The notes: generated by a model not told the origin, from the sequence alone. 64,000 bases of DNA from Candidatus Zixiibacteriota bacterium (GCA_030615745.1 JAUWYR010000006.1:11014-75013); one strand, 5' to 3'; positions 41,288 to 50,847 are shown, counted from the first letter of the stretch. A program made the numbers and translations.

Positions 41288-44155
41288 TTATTTTTTCTTT
41301 GGCGAAACTAAGTTATATCGCTTCATCTTGAACCTTAAGGATGACTCAGGGATAGAAAGGGCACAAGCAGTTGTTTTTTTAACCCAGTTGTTGTCGCTTA
41401 AAGCCTTAAGGATATATTGTTTTTCTAATAAAGCCATGCGCTCATACAAGGAAAGCTTATCTTTTTTTAACTCCTCAGGAATTGTGAATTTGTCAGATAG
41501 AGCATCGAGCTGGGTTGTCCCTTTACCTTTATCGAAAGTTAAAACCCTTCTAACCTCGTTCTCCAGTTCCCTTACATTTCCTGGCCAGTCGTAGTTGGTG
41601 AAAAGTTCCAAAATTAAAGGAACTAAATTGGAGAAAAGAGAAGGATTTTGTGAATAACTTTTGATAAAGTGATCTACCAGAAGAGGAATATCCTCCCTTC
41701 TTTCCTTCAAAGGCGGAATTTTGATATGAACTGCATTCAAACGATAGAACAAATCCTTGCGGAAGTTCCCTTTTTCAACCTCATCTTCCATGTCTTTATT
41801 AGTTGAGGACATTATCCTTATGTCTACTTTTCTGAGCTTTGTCTCACCTAAGCGGGTGAACTCTTTGTCTTCCAAAACCCGCAGAAGTTTGATCTGGGAG
41901 GATAGCTTTATATCTGCTATCTCATCCAGATACAAAGTTCCTCTGTCAGCCTCCTCTAAAAGACCTCTTTTATCAAAAGTAGCTCCGGTATAAGCGCCCT
42001 TTTTGTGTCCGAAAAGCTCCGACTCGAAAAGGGATTCAGGCAGAGCAGCGCAATTTATCGCAATGAATTTTCCTTCTTTTCTTCCGCTCGAATAATGGAT
42101 AGCTTTTGCAATCAGGTCTTTGCCAGTTCCTGTCTCACCTTCAAACAAAATAGGAAGATCGGAATCTTTGACCTGCAAAAGCTTCCACAAGATCTTCAAC
42201 ATCTTTGGATTCTGAGTTATAACAGTTGGGAAACAGGAGGTTAACTCAAGCTGTTGCCTTAATTTAAGATTGTCCTGTTCAAGTCTTTTCTTCTCAAACT
42301 CAACCAATTTCAATCCGATCACATCTGCAAAAGCAACAGCAAAATTAAATTGGTTTTGAGTGAAAAAAGATCTTGGCAATAAATCCCCATTCCTGTCGAG
42401 GTATAAATATCCCTCCACTTTTTCTTGTGATTTAAGAGGAATAAAAAGAAGGCTTTGGACTTGTTCTCCATTCAGTTTTAAACCGTTTGTGCTAATTATG
42501 GGTTGTTCTCTTTTCTTTTGAGAATCAGGTAGTTCGAAAAATATTTTGTGAGCGCCCTCAGGTCCAATATTTAAACACGAGATGACTTTAAAATTATTTT
42601 CATCATTTTTCAAAAGTATAAATCCCCTATCCGCCTCGATTCTTTTTGCCAAAATATCCAAGATTTCCTTTAAGCTTCCTCCTTTAAGTCCCCTGTATTC
42701 ACCCTCTGATAGATATCTTCGAAACAACCTGTATTCGTTCTCAAAAGATAATGATTTTTCCGAGATCAAGTTTTCGATACCCTCCCTTAAACTCTTTATC
42801 TTTTGAAGCTTTCCCTCATCTAAAAGTTGAGTAAAAAGAATTTGAGCTAAATCTAAGGATTGTAGCGCTTGGTCTAACTCCTTTTTCTCCAAAAATAAAT
42901 AAGCCTTTGAAAGTTGAGCTTCTGCAGAAAAGTGGGGTATTTTTATTTCCGAGAAAAGTTTTTGGCTTTTTTCCAAAAAGCTTAAAGACTTCTGATAATC
43001 AAAACAGCCTTCTTTTCCTGCTTTAAGAAAGGTTTTAGCTAATTCATATTTTGCCCCTAAATTCTGAAAAAGGTCGATACTTTTGGAAAAATATGTTAAA
43101 GATTTTTCCTTTTGTGCCTTTTTTGACCATATCTCTCCTAAGATACGATAGATTGCTCCTTGTTCTGTTCTCTCATTCAAAGATAGGGATATGTTCAAAG
43201 ACCTCTCGCAATAAGCTAAAGCGGTATCGAGTTCATCTTTGGCAGTTTTCAATTCAGCTAAAATCCTAAAGGTCTGCGAAGCTATATCCCCTTCAGGAGC
43301 ATTCTTTTCTATTATCTTAAGTGTTTTGTTGCAACAATCCTCTGTTTTTTCATAATCCCCTTTTGCTAAAGAAAGCTCCGCAGAATATTCATAATAGATG
43401 GCTAAATCCCTGGTGAGATTGTTTTTTTGTATCAGCTTTTTTGCTTTTTGATAAAAGGAGAAAGACTGGACAAAGTCTTTTTTCAAAAATTTAATATATC
43501 CTAAGGATAGATAACCATGGGCTAAAAAGACCTCGTCTTTTTGTTTTTGGTTAATCAAAATGCTTTTTGAGAGATTCTTTTCAGCCTCATAGATTTTACC
43601 CTGTAAGATATTAACCCTTGCTAAATTAGCTAAAAGCCCACCTTTTTTTTGCTTATAATCTATTTCCTCAGATAGTCTAATAGATTCTTTCAGATATTCC
43701 TCTGATTTAGGGAAGTCTGATTGAATAAAATATATCTGGGCTATCTTGTTATATCCGGCTATAATTCCCTTAATATCATCTATCCTTCTGTAGGTAGCAA
43801 TCGCATCTCTAATCTGGATTTCTGCTTCTTTGAGTCTACCAGTGGAAAGATAAATATTGCCCAAAATCCATAAGAGCTCTGCTATTCTTTTGTTCTCCAG
43901 AGTATTTTTGAAAAAATGATAGGCAATTTTGGCTTCAGGTAAAGCCTCCTTATACCTACCTTGATTAGATAAGACTTCAGCCAAAAGATAAGATAAAGTA
44001 GCAGAGTCTTGAGTGAAGGGGAAAAGCTTTTGGTTTAGCTTTAACTCCCTTATCTCTGCTAAGGCTTGGTTGTAAGCCTTCTTCCGGATTAACTCTTCTA
44101 TAGCCTCAAGTTTTAAAGAAAAACTTAAGACTTTTTCATTAGCTTTGGTTTTCAT
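41288..44155 (-). CDS. Sigma-54-dependent transcriptional activator with TPR and GAF domains
   Basis: 955 residues. An N-terminal array of about ten TPR-like repeats (1-460; AYHFFKNTLENKRIAELLW and similar), a GAF-like sensor (about 490-635), the AAA+ sigma-54 domain (about 655-885) and a C-terminal Fis-type HTH. Motifs: Walker A GETGTGKDLIAK, the sigma-54 contact loop GAYTGA (a GAFTGA variant), Walker B LYLDEIADI and an arginine-finger region. Such enhancer-binding proteins act when a signal reaches the sensor and drive sigma-54 promoters. TPRs point to protein or peptide sensing. It follows the small secreted protein by 1 base; no sigma-54 promoter was identified nearby. Confidence 0.93.
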   Translation of the reverse strand: MKTKANEKVLSFSLKLEAIEELIRKKAYNQALAEIRELKLNQKLFPFTQDSATLSYLLAEVLSNQGRYKEALPEAKIAYHFFKNTLENKRIAELLWILGNIYLSTGRLKEAEIQIRDAIATYRRIDDIKGIIAGYNKIAQIYFIQSDFPKSEEYLKESIRLSEEIDYKQKKGGLLANLARVNILQGKIYEAEKNLSKSILINQKQKDEVFLAHGYLSLGYIKFLKKDFVQSFSFYQKAKKLIQKNNLTRDLAIYYEYSAELSLAKGDYEKTEDCCNKTLKIIEKNAPEGDIASQTFRILAELKTAKDELDTALAYCERSLNISLSLNERTEQGAIYRILGEIWSKKAQKEKSLTYFSKSIDLFQNLGAKYELAKTFLKAGKEGCFDYQKSLSFLEKSQKLFSEIKIPHFSAEAQLSKAYLFLEKKELDQALQSLDLAQILFTQLLDEGKLQKIKSLREGIENLISEKSLSFENEYRLFRRYLSEGEYRGLKGGSLKEILDILAKRIEADRGFILLKNDENNFKVISCLNIGPEGAHKIFFELPDSQKKREQPIISTNGLKLNGEQVQSLLFIPLKSQEKVEGYLYLDRNGDLLPRSFFTQNQFNFAVAFADVIGLKLVEFEKKRLEQDNLKLRQQLELTSCFPTVITQNPKMLKILWKLLQVKDSDLPILFEGETGTGKDLIAKAIHYSSGRKEGKFIAINCAALPESLFESELFGHKKGAYTGATFDKRGLLEEADRGTLYLDEIADIKLSSQIKLLRVLEDKEFTRLGETKLRKVDIRIMSSTNKDMEDEVEKGNFRKDLFYRLNAVHIKIPPLKERREDIPLLVDHFIKSYSQNPSLFSNLVPLILELFTNYDWPGNVRELENEVRRVLTFDKGKGTTQLDALSDKFTIPEELKKDKLSLYERMALLEKQYILKALSDNNWVKKTTACALSIPESSLRFKMKRYNLVSPKKK

Positions 44156-44479
44156 TTACCTTTCTTTTTCAGAGTTAGGCTTTTGAAAACTTTTGGCTTC
44201 GCCTTTTCTAACCTCTTTTTTTGTCCTCTCCTGGACTTGCCCTAAGGACTGAGAATGGGTTTTGTAAACCAATACTGTGAAATAAGGTGCCCAGTTAAAG
44301 TTCCAGTCAATAATCAGAAAAATACCATCATTTCCTGGCACAGGTTGTATCCCTTTTATATCATCCCAGGGGTGACCTCTTGGGTCAGGTTCATCATCTC
44401 CGGATCCAGGATAAGCTGAAAAAGTTAAGGAAAAGATGAAAAGAAAGAGGATTAGGAGGCTTAAAATCTTTTTTAACAT
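44156..44479 (-). CDS. Small secreted protein co-transcribed with the sigma-54 activator
   Basis: 107 residues. Signal peptide (LSLLILFLFIFSLTFSAYPG), then an acidic and Pro-rich mature part DDEPDPRGHPWDDIKGIQPV and a short hydrophobic stretch (FLIIDWNFNWAPYFTVLVYK), ending in a basic tail. No family recognised. It stops directly before the activator's start, so both are made from one promoter (44574-44602). Its role might be as a signal or ligand for the activator (inference only). Confidence 0.65.
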   Translation of the reverse strand: MLKKILSLLILFLFIFSLTFSAYPGSGDDEPDPRGHPWDDIKGIQPVPGNDGIFLIIDWNFNWAPYFTVLVYKTHSQSLGQVQERTKKEVRKGEAKSFQKPNSEKER

Positions 44480-44573
44480 TTTATCTCCTCCAAATCAAAG
44501 GATGAAAGTTCAAAAAAACAATAATTTCAGAAAATTCAAATTAAAAAAAACTTAATTATTTTTTACCATTTAA

Positions 44574-44602
44574 AATTTAACAAAAAATCCAGTTTTTGTC
44601 AA
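44574..44602 (-). promoter_or_regulatory. Sigma70-type promoter of the small secreted protein/activator operon
   Basis: On the minus strand, TTGACA (44597-44602), 17-base spacer and TAAATT (44574-44579). The leader is about 87 bases and ends in GGAGGAGATAAA before the ATG. Confidence 0.7.
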
Positions 44603-44734
44603 GTATTATTATCTAAATCTTTCCAATAAATTATACGGGTTGATTAATTTTTGATTAGAGGGTTTTTATTAAGCTAAAAAGCCTTCATTGGCAATTCCAG
44701 CTTTATCGTCTAACATTCCCTTTTCACAAAGGTT

Positions 44735-44949
44735 TTAGGCAGGATAAATTCCTTCCTCTATTGAAATATTAATAAGTTCTAAATTATAGCACTGAGCATC
44801 TAACTCTCCAGTGATTTTTTGGAGATTTATTCGACAATCTTTTAAGAATTCGAAAGGGTTAAAAGATGAAAAAGTCTGAGTTAAATCGGATAAAAAGAAT
44901 TTCTTAGAGTGATTCTAAAAAACTCAATTTCTAAAACAGATTTAATAAT
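44735..44949 (-). pseudogene. Open 71-codon stretch with no start, in frame after the M50-HlyD stop
   Basis: Directly downstream of the TAA of the M50/HlyD gene, the same frame stays open for 71 codons and looks protein-like (NPFEFLKDCRINLQKITGEL, NLELINISIEEGIYPA). No ATG, GTG or TTG start was found in it. It could be a decayed gene end or a separate ORF with a rare start. The rest of 44603-44734 shows nothing. Confidence 0.35.
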
Positions 44950-47283
44950 TTACCACCAGGACCAAATCTCCACTCTGAGGTAGCGAATTATCCTTCTGGT
45001 TAAAATGTAGAGCAAACTTTTTTTCCCACAGTAGATTTTGGCGTGTCCTGTCATTCCAGATCTTAGGAGGCTATTTTTATTTTCGATTTTGCTTGTTACC
45101 AAAAATATCCTTTTTTTCCCAGAATACTCTGATTTAAAAGCTACCCTTGAGACTTTTCCATAAAATGACTCAAAAGGATAAGATCTAACCTTTGCCTTAA
45201 CCTCAAGATCCGGCTTGACCACATCCATATCTTTTTCTGATACTTTGATCAAAACTCTGACTGTATCCAAATTCTCTATTTTTAAAAAAGTTGAATCCGC
45301 TCTTGCGGAGGTGACAATTCCTGAGATAGGACTTTTTATCCTTGACGCTTCTATTTGGGATTCTAAAGCTTCCTTTTCTGCTATTAAACTCTTCAGCTCT
45401 GCTTGAGCCATCTTTATCTGTTCTGGCTCTGCCCCAGATTTTAAAATCAGAAGTTCATTCTGTGCAATCTCCTTTTCCTTTTTGAGAACTGAATAATCTG
45501 TCTCGATTTTTTCGAGCTCTTCATCTGAAATCAGATTTTTTTTATGTAGATTTTTGGCTCTTTTTAGCTCTTTTTCTTTTGCGGATAATCTGATCTCGGT
45601 TTGCTTAACTTTATCCTTTGCCTTTTCCAGCTCCTCTTTTTTGGGCAAGTTCAAAAGGAATTCCAAATACGCTTTTGCCTTCTCTATTCTGGCATTTATC
45701 TCTTTTAACTTGGTTTGGTATTGAGCTGAGGCAAAAGTGGCGATAACTCTACCCTTTTTAACCCTATCTCCCTCCTTTAAATTCGATTTGAGATTAACCA
45801 CCCCATAATCCCCGGACATAAGCTTCAAGAAATTAGTCTCCTTTCTCTGCTCAGACCCGGAGACAAAAAGGTTCTCCTGAAGATAACCATCAGGCTGAGT
45901 TACAAGTGTGTATGATTCTAAGGGCTGAATCTCGCATTCTGATGAAATCCTCAACTCGATCGGAAAAAGGAACAAAAATAAAAAAAGTGCAAAAATTATT
46001 ATGCTGTAAGTTAAGATTTTTCTCGGTTTTTTCATTTCCTCTTTCTTAAAAAGCAAAAATTTGAATGTTCCTGCAAGAAAAATCTGAGCTGGATTTTTAA
46101 AGATAACATATAAAATCAACAAAAACAAGACCAGTCCATAACCTTGAAACTGTGAGACCAAAAACTTTTCCACTTTAAAGAAAATATAGCCTAACAGGAG
46201 AACAGAATAGACAACAGAAAAAAAACCGTATACCAAAAAAGTTTTTTTCTGTTTTTTTGGTAAATCGATTTGCGGAAGGTCCAATTTGAGGATTTTTCTT
46301 TTGAAAACGGAATTTAAAAATCCAAAAGCTTTTTTTCTTAAATTTGGAATCTCTAAATAATCTGATAAAATATAGTAGCCATCGAGTTTTATCAAAGGAT
46401 TGAAGTTGAACAAAAGTAAGATCCCCGAGGCGATCATAAAAACCAAAAGAAAACTATTTAGTTGGGTATCGAGTGCGGTTATTCTCCAGAGTATGGTTGC
46501 TGTTGCCCACATCACAAGATGAATAAAAGGACCAGCTAAAGAGACCAGAAGCTTTTTTTTCTTCTCACCAAACATCCAGGCATCGGAGACATTGGTGAAA
46601 AAAGCTGGTTGAAGATAAATTAACAAAAACCCCATCTCATGGACATCTCCGCCAAAATGCTTACAGGTCAGGGCATGTCCGAGCTCGTGGAAAAAGCCCA
46701 TAAAAAATACTGCAACCCAAAGTTTCAGAATAGTAGATGGGTGATATAATCTTTTGAGACTATATCCTAAATCCTCCCAGTTCGAGATGGTTATGACAAA
46801 GGCTAAAAATATTGCTAATAAGGATAAAAATACAAATTTTTTAGTATAAAAGAATCTTGATTTTTTCAGAAGTTTAGTTAAAAACCTATCCGGATCAAAG
46901 GCTTTGACTTTAATAAAAAGGATTTTCTTTAAAAGATTTTTCTCTTTTTCTGCCTCATATCTAAGCTTTGAAAGCTCTCTTGTTAAGCTCTCTGTTTCCA
47001 AAAATCGAGATTTATCCAACTGAGAAATGAATTTATTTAAAACTTCCTCTTTTAATTTTATTTTGAAATGGTCTTCGAAAATTTCTTTTATTTTTTCTCT
47101 GGAATTTTTGCCATCCAGATTCTTAATAATGAAATATTCGTGTTCTTTTACCCTGAAGAATTTTTTAGTGAGGGGGTCTTTTATAACATAATAGATTTCC
47201 CCCTCGAATTTTTGTTGGCTTATGATTAAATCTTTTCTTATCTTGGGATACTCTTCTGTCATTTTTTTAAAGATATTTTTCAT
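44950..47283 (-). CDS. PqqD-like / M50 metalloprotease / HlyD adaptor fusion membrane protein
   Basis: 777 residues with three parts. Residues 1-100 resemble a PqqD-type peptide-binding fold (VIKDPLTKKFFRVKEHEYFI). The central M50 site-2-protease-like membrane domain has the zinc motif HELGHA (199-204), a distal LIKLDGYYILSDYLEI and several helices to about 450. From 450 a HlyD/MFP periplasmic adaptor has a coiled-coil hairpin (about 520-640) and a barrel, ending in WSWW. Fusions of this kind are linked to export or processing of peptides together with ABC transporters. No ABC partner lies here. Confidence 0.85.
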   Translation of the reverse strand: MKNIFKKMTEEYPKIRKDLIISQQKFEGEIYYVIKDPLTKKFFRVKEHEYFIIKNLDGKNSREKIKEIFEDHFKIKLKEEVLNKFISQLDKSRFLETESLTRELSKLRYEAEKEKNLLKKILFIKVKAFDPDRFLTKLLKKSRFFYTKKFVFLSLLAIFLAFVITISNWEDLGYSLKRLYHPSTILKLWVAVFFMGFFHELGHALTCKHFGGDVHEMGFLLIYLQPAFFTNVSDAWMFGEKKKKLLVSLAGPFIHLVMWATATILWRITALDTQLNSFLLVFMIASGILLLFNFNPLIKLDGYYILSDYLEIPNLRKKAFGFLNSVFKRKILKLDLPQIDLPKKQKKTFLVYGFFSVVYSVLLLGYIFFKVEKFLVSQFQGYGLVLFLLILYVIFKNPAQIFLAGTFKFLLFKKEEMKKPRKILTYSIIIFALFLFLFLFPIELRISSECEIQPLESYTLVTQPDGYLQENLFVSGSEQRKETNFLKLMSGDYGVVNLKSNLKEGDRVKKGRVIATFASAQYQTKLKEINARIEKAKAYLEFLLNLPKKEELEKAKDKVKQTEIRLSAKEKELKRAKNLHKKNLISDEELEKIETDYSVLKKEKEIAQNELLILKSGAEPEQIKMAQAELKSLIAEKEALESQIEASRIKSPISGIVTSARADSTFLKIENLDTVRVLIKVSEKDMDVVKPDLEVKAKVRSYPFESFYGKVSRVAFKSEYSGKKRIFLVTSKIENKNSLLRSGMTGHAKIYCGKKSLLYILTRRIIRYLRVEIWSWW

Positions 47284-47406
47284 AATTTACCAAAATAACA
47301 CAAAATAAGTCAAGGGAAAAATGCTTGATGTTTTGTGGGCTGTTTTTTGTGGAGTATGCGAAGCATCTTGACGATAAATCTTTAGATTTCTTCTGTGGTC
47401 TATTTT

Positions 47407-47477
47407 GGTAGCCGGAGGCTTCAGCCTACGGATGAGGGTGATGATTTTCAGAATATTCACCCATATGGGCGGCTACC
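47407..47477. repeat. Y-shaped double-hairpin element
   Basis: Closing arms GGTAGCC (47407-47413) and GGCTACC (47471-47477) enclose GGAGGC/GCCT and GGGTG/CACCC hairpins. The region 47284-47621 also holds the CCTCACCCC palindrome and a partial TGGAGTATGCGAAGC repeat. Confidence 0.7.
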
Positions 47478-47516
47478 GACTTCCTACACATTATGGGATG
47501 CGGAAGTTTGCCAATC

Positions 47517-47571
47517 ACCTCACCCCTGACCCCTCTCCTCTTAAGGAGAGGGGAACAAAAAGGGGTGAGGT
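47517..47571. repeat. CCTCACCCC nested palindrome, copy 1
   Basis: Outer arms CCTCACCCC/GGGGTGAGG enclose CCCCTCTCCT/AGGAGAGGGG. This is a type of intergenic repeat found in many bacterial genomes. A second copy is at 48283-48336. A GTCAGGAG-type hairpin (about 47582-47600) follows. Confidence 0.85.
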
Positions 47572-47621
47572 TTTCTAACTATCAGGAGTAGCTCCTGACC
47601 GAACAGTAAAAAGGGGTGATT

Positions 47622-48125
47622 TTATTTTTTGTTTTTGCGTTTTACTCTACTGTAGCCATTGGATGCTTTTTTATTGGTGGGGTCTAATGACAAAGCTGAA
47701 AGGTATTGGGCTTTAGCTTTTTCAAAATTTCCTAAAGACTCATAAGATCGACCCAAGCAGACTCTGATTTCCGAGATCCAGACTTTGTTACCTTTGTTTA
47801 ATTCTATAGCCATTTCAAAGCTTGAGATTGACTTTTTATAATAGCCCATTTTCTGGTAAGTTAATCCCAGATAATAGAAAGCCTCCCAATTGCTGGGATC
47901 TTCATCCACTGCCTTTTTAAATTCCTGCAATGCCTTGCTAAATTTCTCTTTACGAAAGAATTTCATTCCGTTTTGTAAATGATTGCCTGACGCCACCTTT
48001 TGTCCATAATTTTTTGCACTTGGAGGGTGAGGTGATTTACCAATCACTACCACTTTTCTACTTGTGCATGATAGAAAAGTCAGTAACAAAGAGATGATAA
48101 TTAAAAATTTAACTTTCTCTCTCAT
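47622..48125 (-). CDS. TPR-repeat lipoprotein
   Basis: About 167 residues from MREKVKFLIIISLLLTFLSC (start 48125; the frame opens at 48137). The lipobox LTFLSC marks a lipoprotein. Three TPR motifs follow: LQNGMKFFRKEKFSKALQEF, EAFYYLGLTYQKMGYYKKSI and VCLGRSYESLGNFEKAKAQY. TPR lipoproteins act as scaffolds in envelope complexes. The gene lies alone on the minus strand upstream of the M50-HlyD gene. Confidence 0.85.
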   Translation of the reverse strand: MREKVKFLIIISLLLTFLSCTSRKVVVIGKSPHPPSAKNYGQKVASGNHLQNGMKFFRKEKFSKALQEFKKAVDEDPSNWEAFYYLGLTYQKMGYYKKSISSFEMAIELNKGNKVWISEIRVCLGRSYESLGNFEKAKAQYLSALSLDPTNKKASNGYSRVKRKNKK

Positions 48126-48240
48126 AAATATACCCACCTTTACATTTTTTGGTATTCTTTTTTATTATCGGAATTAGCTTAAACTATATTTAGTTAAAAT
48201 AAAATCAATAAAATGCTCTTAAAACATGAATAAGATGGTG

Positions 48241-48336
48241 TGGTCGGATTTGGAAATCCGACCTACGGGAGCTTACTCATCCACCTTACCCCTAACCCCT
48301 CTCCTCTTAAGGAGAGGGGAACAAAAGGGGTGAGGT
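48241..48336. repeat. Two intergenic repeats: GTCGGATTT hairpin and CCTCACCCC palindrome copy 2
   Basis: 48241-48266 has GTCGGATTT/AAATCCGAC followed by CTAC, the same half-element as near 2380-2403. 48283-48336 has the second nested palindrome (ACCTT..CCCCTCTCCTC..GGGGTGAGG), about 95 percent like 47517-47571. Confidence 0.8.
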
Positions 48337-48421
48337 TTTTTAAAATTTTTGGGAACCTTAAGAAAGCCGGCGTAGAGTGGAATTTACCTTCACCCATTAT
48401 GGGCGTACACAAGCTTCGCCT

Positions 48422-49576
48422 CTATGCACTTTTCTTTAATACAGCTATCAGCGCCTCTATCTCCTCTTCGGTGTTATAAAAATGAGGAGAAACTCTTATA
48501 CCTCTTTCCCGATATGAGACAAAGATATTCTTTTTAGTCAGTTTTTTATAAAGTTTTTGAGTGTTTTTGCTTGAGAAACTTAAAATTGAAGATCTGTGTT
48601 TCGGATTAAGGTCTGTTCTTATCTTATAAGGAGAATCTTTCAAATACTCTATTAGTCGATCTAAAAGTCTTCTGTTGTGTTGTTCGATATTTTTTATTCC
48701 TATTTCCAATAAAAGCCCCAAGGATGAGTGCATTGTCATAATAGAGCTGAAAGGATAGGAGCCGGTTGCAAACCTGCGGGCATCAGGAAAGGGTTTTAAA
48801 TCGTATCTTAAAAGGTCGGTGAAATTGGTTTTCCAGTCAACTCCCATCCAGCCGGAAAAAGAGGGCTTTAATTTTCTTTTGGCTTTTTTAGAATAGTAAA
48901 AAAATCCGCAAGCATCGCCGGAAAGAAGCCATTTCTGCCCACCACAACTTAAAAAATCTATTTTGAGCTTTTTGACATCCAAATTTAGATTTCCAATCCC
49001 TTGGATTCCGTCCACCACAAAAAATATATCATTTTTCTCACAGATTTTGCCGATTATTTCAAGATCATTTTTGAATCCGTTGAAAAACTGAATATAGCTT
49101 AAGGATAAAACCTTTGTTTTTGAATCGATCGATTTGATAAAATTTTCGATATCGAAAAACCTATCTTTGTTAGGAATAAATTTTATTTTGACCCTTTTGC
49201 TTTTTAGACTAAGCCAGGGATAAACATTTGCTGGGAACTCAACATCTGATAAAAGGACTTTATCATTTGGTCTTAAATCTAATCCACAGACTGCAAAGTT
49301 CAACCCGAAAGAAGTATTAAAACAAAAGCCTATCTCCTCAACTTTCGCATTTATTAATTTAGCTTGTTTTTTGCGGGTTTTATCCAAAAGAGCAAACCAG
49401 ATCTTGTCAGTATCACCGGTTTTTTGCAAGGTTGCATATTTGTTGAACTCCTCTTTTGCTTTTAAAGAACACAAAGGTATTGGTCCAAAAGAAGCATGGT
49501 TTAAGTAGTTAATTCTCTTATGAGTAAATGGAAACTCTTTTCTATATTTTTTCAAATCGATTCTTGGCTTTTTCAT
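48422..49576 (-). CDS. Class V PLP aminotransferase-like enzyme
   Basis: 384 residues. PLP fold of the aminotransferase class V group (cysteine desulfurase or isopenicillin N epimerase-like): NHASFGPIPLCSLKA, FFVVDGIQGIGNLN (Asp contact), and PLP lysine in SCGGQKWLLSGDACGFFY. Substrate unknown. It is not near isc or suf genes; function may be a desulfurase, deaminase or epimerase, and I would not choose. The next gene upstream is the NAD-dependent epimerase, on the same strand, with 105 bases between. Confidence 0.85.
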   Translation of the reverse strand: MKKPRIDLKKYRKEFPFTHKRINYLNHASFGPIPLCSLKAKEEFNKYATLQKTGDTDKIWFALLDKTRKKQAKLINAKVEEIGFCFNTSFGLNFAVCGLDLRPNDKVLLSDVEFPANVYPWLSLKSKRVKIKFIPNKDRFFDIENFIKSIDSKTKVLSLSYIQFFNGFKNDLEIIGKICEKNDIFFVVDGIQGIGNLNLDVKKLKIDFLSCGGQKWLLSGDACGFFYYSKKAKRKLKPSFSGWMGVDWKTNFTDLLRYDLKPFPDARRFATGSYPFSSIMTMHSSLGLLLEIGIKNIEQHNRRLLDRLIEYLKDSPYKIRTDLNPKHRSSILSFSSKNTQKLYKKLTKKNIFVSYRERGIRVSPHFYNTEEEIEALIAVLKKSA

Positions 49577-49681
49577 AATTTATTTGTTTAAAATATTGCA
49601 AAAATAAATTTTTGCACTCCAGTAGGTAGATTTTCTCATTTGAGTCATTTCTGACCAAAATCGACTTCCCTTTACCCGCAT

Positions 49682-50683
49682 CTACAACCAACCATTGCTT
49701 TTATACCATTCGACACTCTCCTTTACTCCTTTTTCAAAAGTATATTTGGGGAAAAATCCAAGCTCATCTTTAGCCTTGGATGAACTACATAGCCAGTATT
49801 TTTGGGTTATCTCCTTTGCTTTTTCCGAGTTCAAAGCAGATGTTTTTCCTTTTAGTTTTCCCAAAAGCTCTGAGAAGAAGGCAACTATCATAAATATAAA
49901 AACAGGTATCCTTAAATATATAGCTTTTACCTTCAGTGCATCCTGAATAACTTTTTCTGTCTCCCTTAAAGAATAAGGTCTGTCATCTGCTAAAAAATAG
50001 ATTTGTCCAATCCCTTTTTCTGATTCTGCAGATAAGATAATCCCTTCTACTAAATCTTTTACATATATTAAACTTATGTAGCTTTCTTTTTTTCCGAATA
50101 GAGGCTTTAAGCCTTTATTAATAAATTTGAAGAAAAGATATATATCCTTATCTCTGGGTCCATAAACAGATGGTGGCCTGATTACAGTTATTGGAAGCTT
50201 TCCCTTATATTTTAAAACCTCCACCTCAGCTAAAAGCTTGCTTTTACCATACTCAGATATTGGATTAAAAGGAGATTTTTCATCTACTGAGCTGAAATCT
50301 TTACTAGGTCCTACAACCGACTGGGTGCTTATATACAAAAACCTTTTTATATGAGAATTTTTTTCATAACAGGTCTCGATCAAATTTTTAGTCCCTTGAT
50401 AATTGACATTGTAAAAATCTTTTCTGCTTTTAGCTTTGGTTAAAGCTGCAACGTGAAATATAAAATCAACTTCTGAAACAACCTTTTCCAAAAAGCTTTT
50501 ATCAAAAAGACTGCCAAAGAAAAGCTCAACATCCAAATCTGAAAGCCATCTTAAATCACTTGTTTTTCTTACCAGGCATTTAACTTTATACCCTTTTTTT
50601 AATAAAGCCTCTGTGAGATGGCTTCCAATAAAGCCATTGGCGCCTGTAACCAATACTTTCTTTTGTCGAACTTCTTGATTCAT
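49682..50683 (-). CDS. NAD-dependent epimerase/dehydratase-family (SDR) protein, CerR-like candidate
   Basis: 333 residues. Rossmann VTGANGFIGSH (12-22) for NAD(P) and the catalytic Tyr-x3-Lys SEYGKSK (Tyr145, Lys149) mark an extended SDR. The C-terminus has a hydrophobic helix (about 255-275; YLRIPVFIFMIVAFFSELLG), which suggests membrane association, as for sterol- and sphingolipid-type reductases. It lies back-to-back with the SPT-like gene at 50848. In Caulobacter a member of this superfamily reduces 3-oxo-ceramide; the same role here is an inference from gene context. Confidence 0.8.
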   Translation of the reverse strand: MNQEVRQKKVLVTGANGFIGSHLTEALLKKGYKVKCLVRKTSDLRWLSDLDVELFFGSLFDKSFLEKVVSEVDFIFHVAALTKAKSRKDFYNVNYQGTKNLIETCYEKNSHIKRFLYISTQSVVGPSKDFSSVDEKSPFNPISEYGKSKLLAEVEVLKYKGKLPITVIRPPSVYGPRDKDIYLFFKFINKGLKPLFGKKESYISLIYVKDLVEGIILSAESEKGIGQIYFLADDRPYSLRETEKVIQDALKVKAIYLRIPVFIFMIVAFFSELLGKLKGKTSALNSEKAKEITQKYWLCSSSKAKDELGFFPKYTFEKGVKESVEWYKSNGWL

Positions 50684-50718
50684 CTAAATAAAAGATTTAA
50701 AATACTCAGCAATTTTGC

Positions 50719-50747
50719 TTGACAAAACTTGCTTTATTTCATACCAT
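50719..50747 (+). promoter_or_regulatory. Sigma70-type promoter of the SPT-like gene
   Basis: TTGACA (50719-50724), 17-base spacer and TACCAT (50742-50747). The leader contains an ATATGCGAAGCATCTTGACGAT fragment of the TGGAGTGT repeat family at about 50759. Confidence 0.5.
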
Positions 50748-50847
50748 AAAAATTCAAAATATGCGAAGCATCTTGACGATTTCGCTAATTTTTTAAAGTA
50801 TCAATTTTTTAAAGTTTAGCAACAATAATTTGAAGAAGGTTTAAAAA

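Noticed and set aside
44156-44479. Small secreted protein considered as a RiPP precursor
   Set aside because: It has an ordinary Sec-type signal, no double-glycine leader and no Cys/Ser/Thr-rich core.
44640-44720. Possible sigma-54 promoter (TTGGCA...GCTTT) upstream of the activator operon
   Set aside because: The GG-to-GC distance is 8 bases, not the required 10, so it does not fit the sigma-54 consensus.
47517-48336. Repeats considered as a CRISPR array
   Set aside because: Only two copies about 760 bases apart, palindromic, with no regular spacers and no cas genes.
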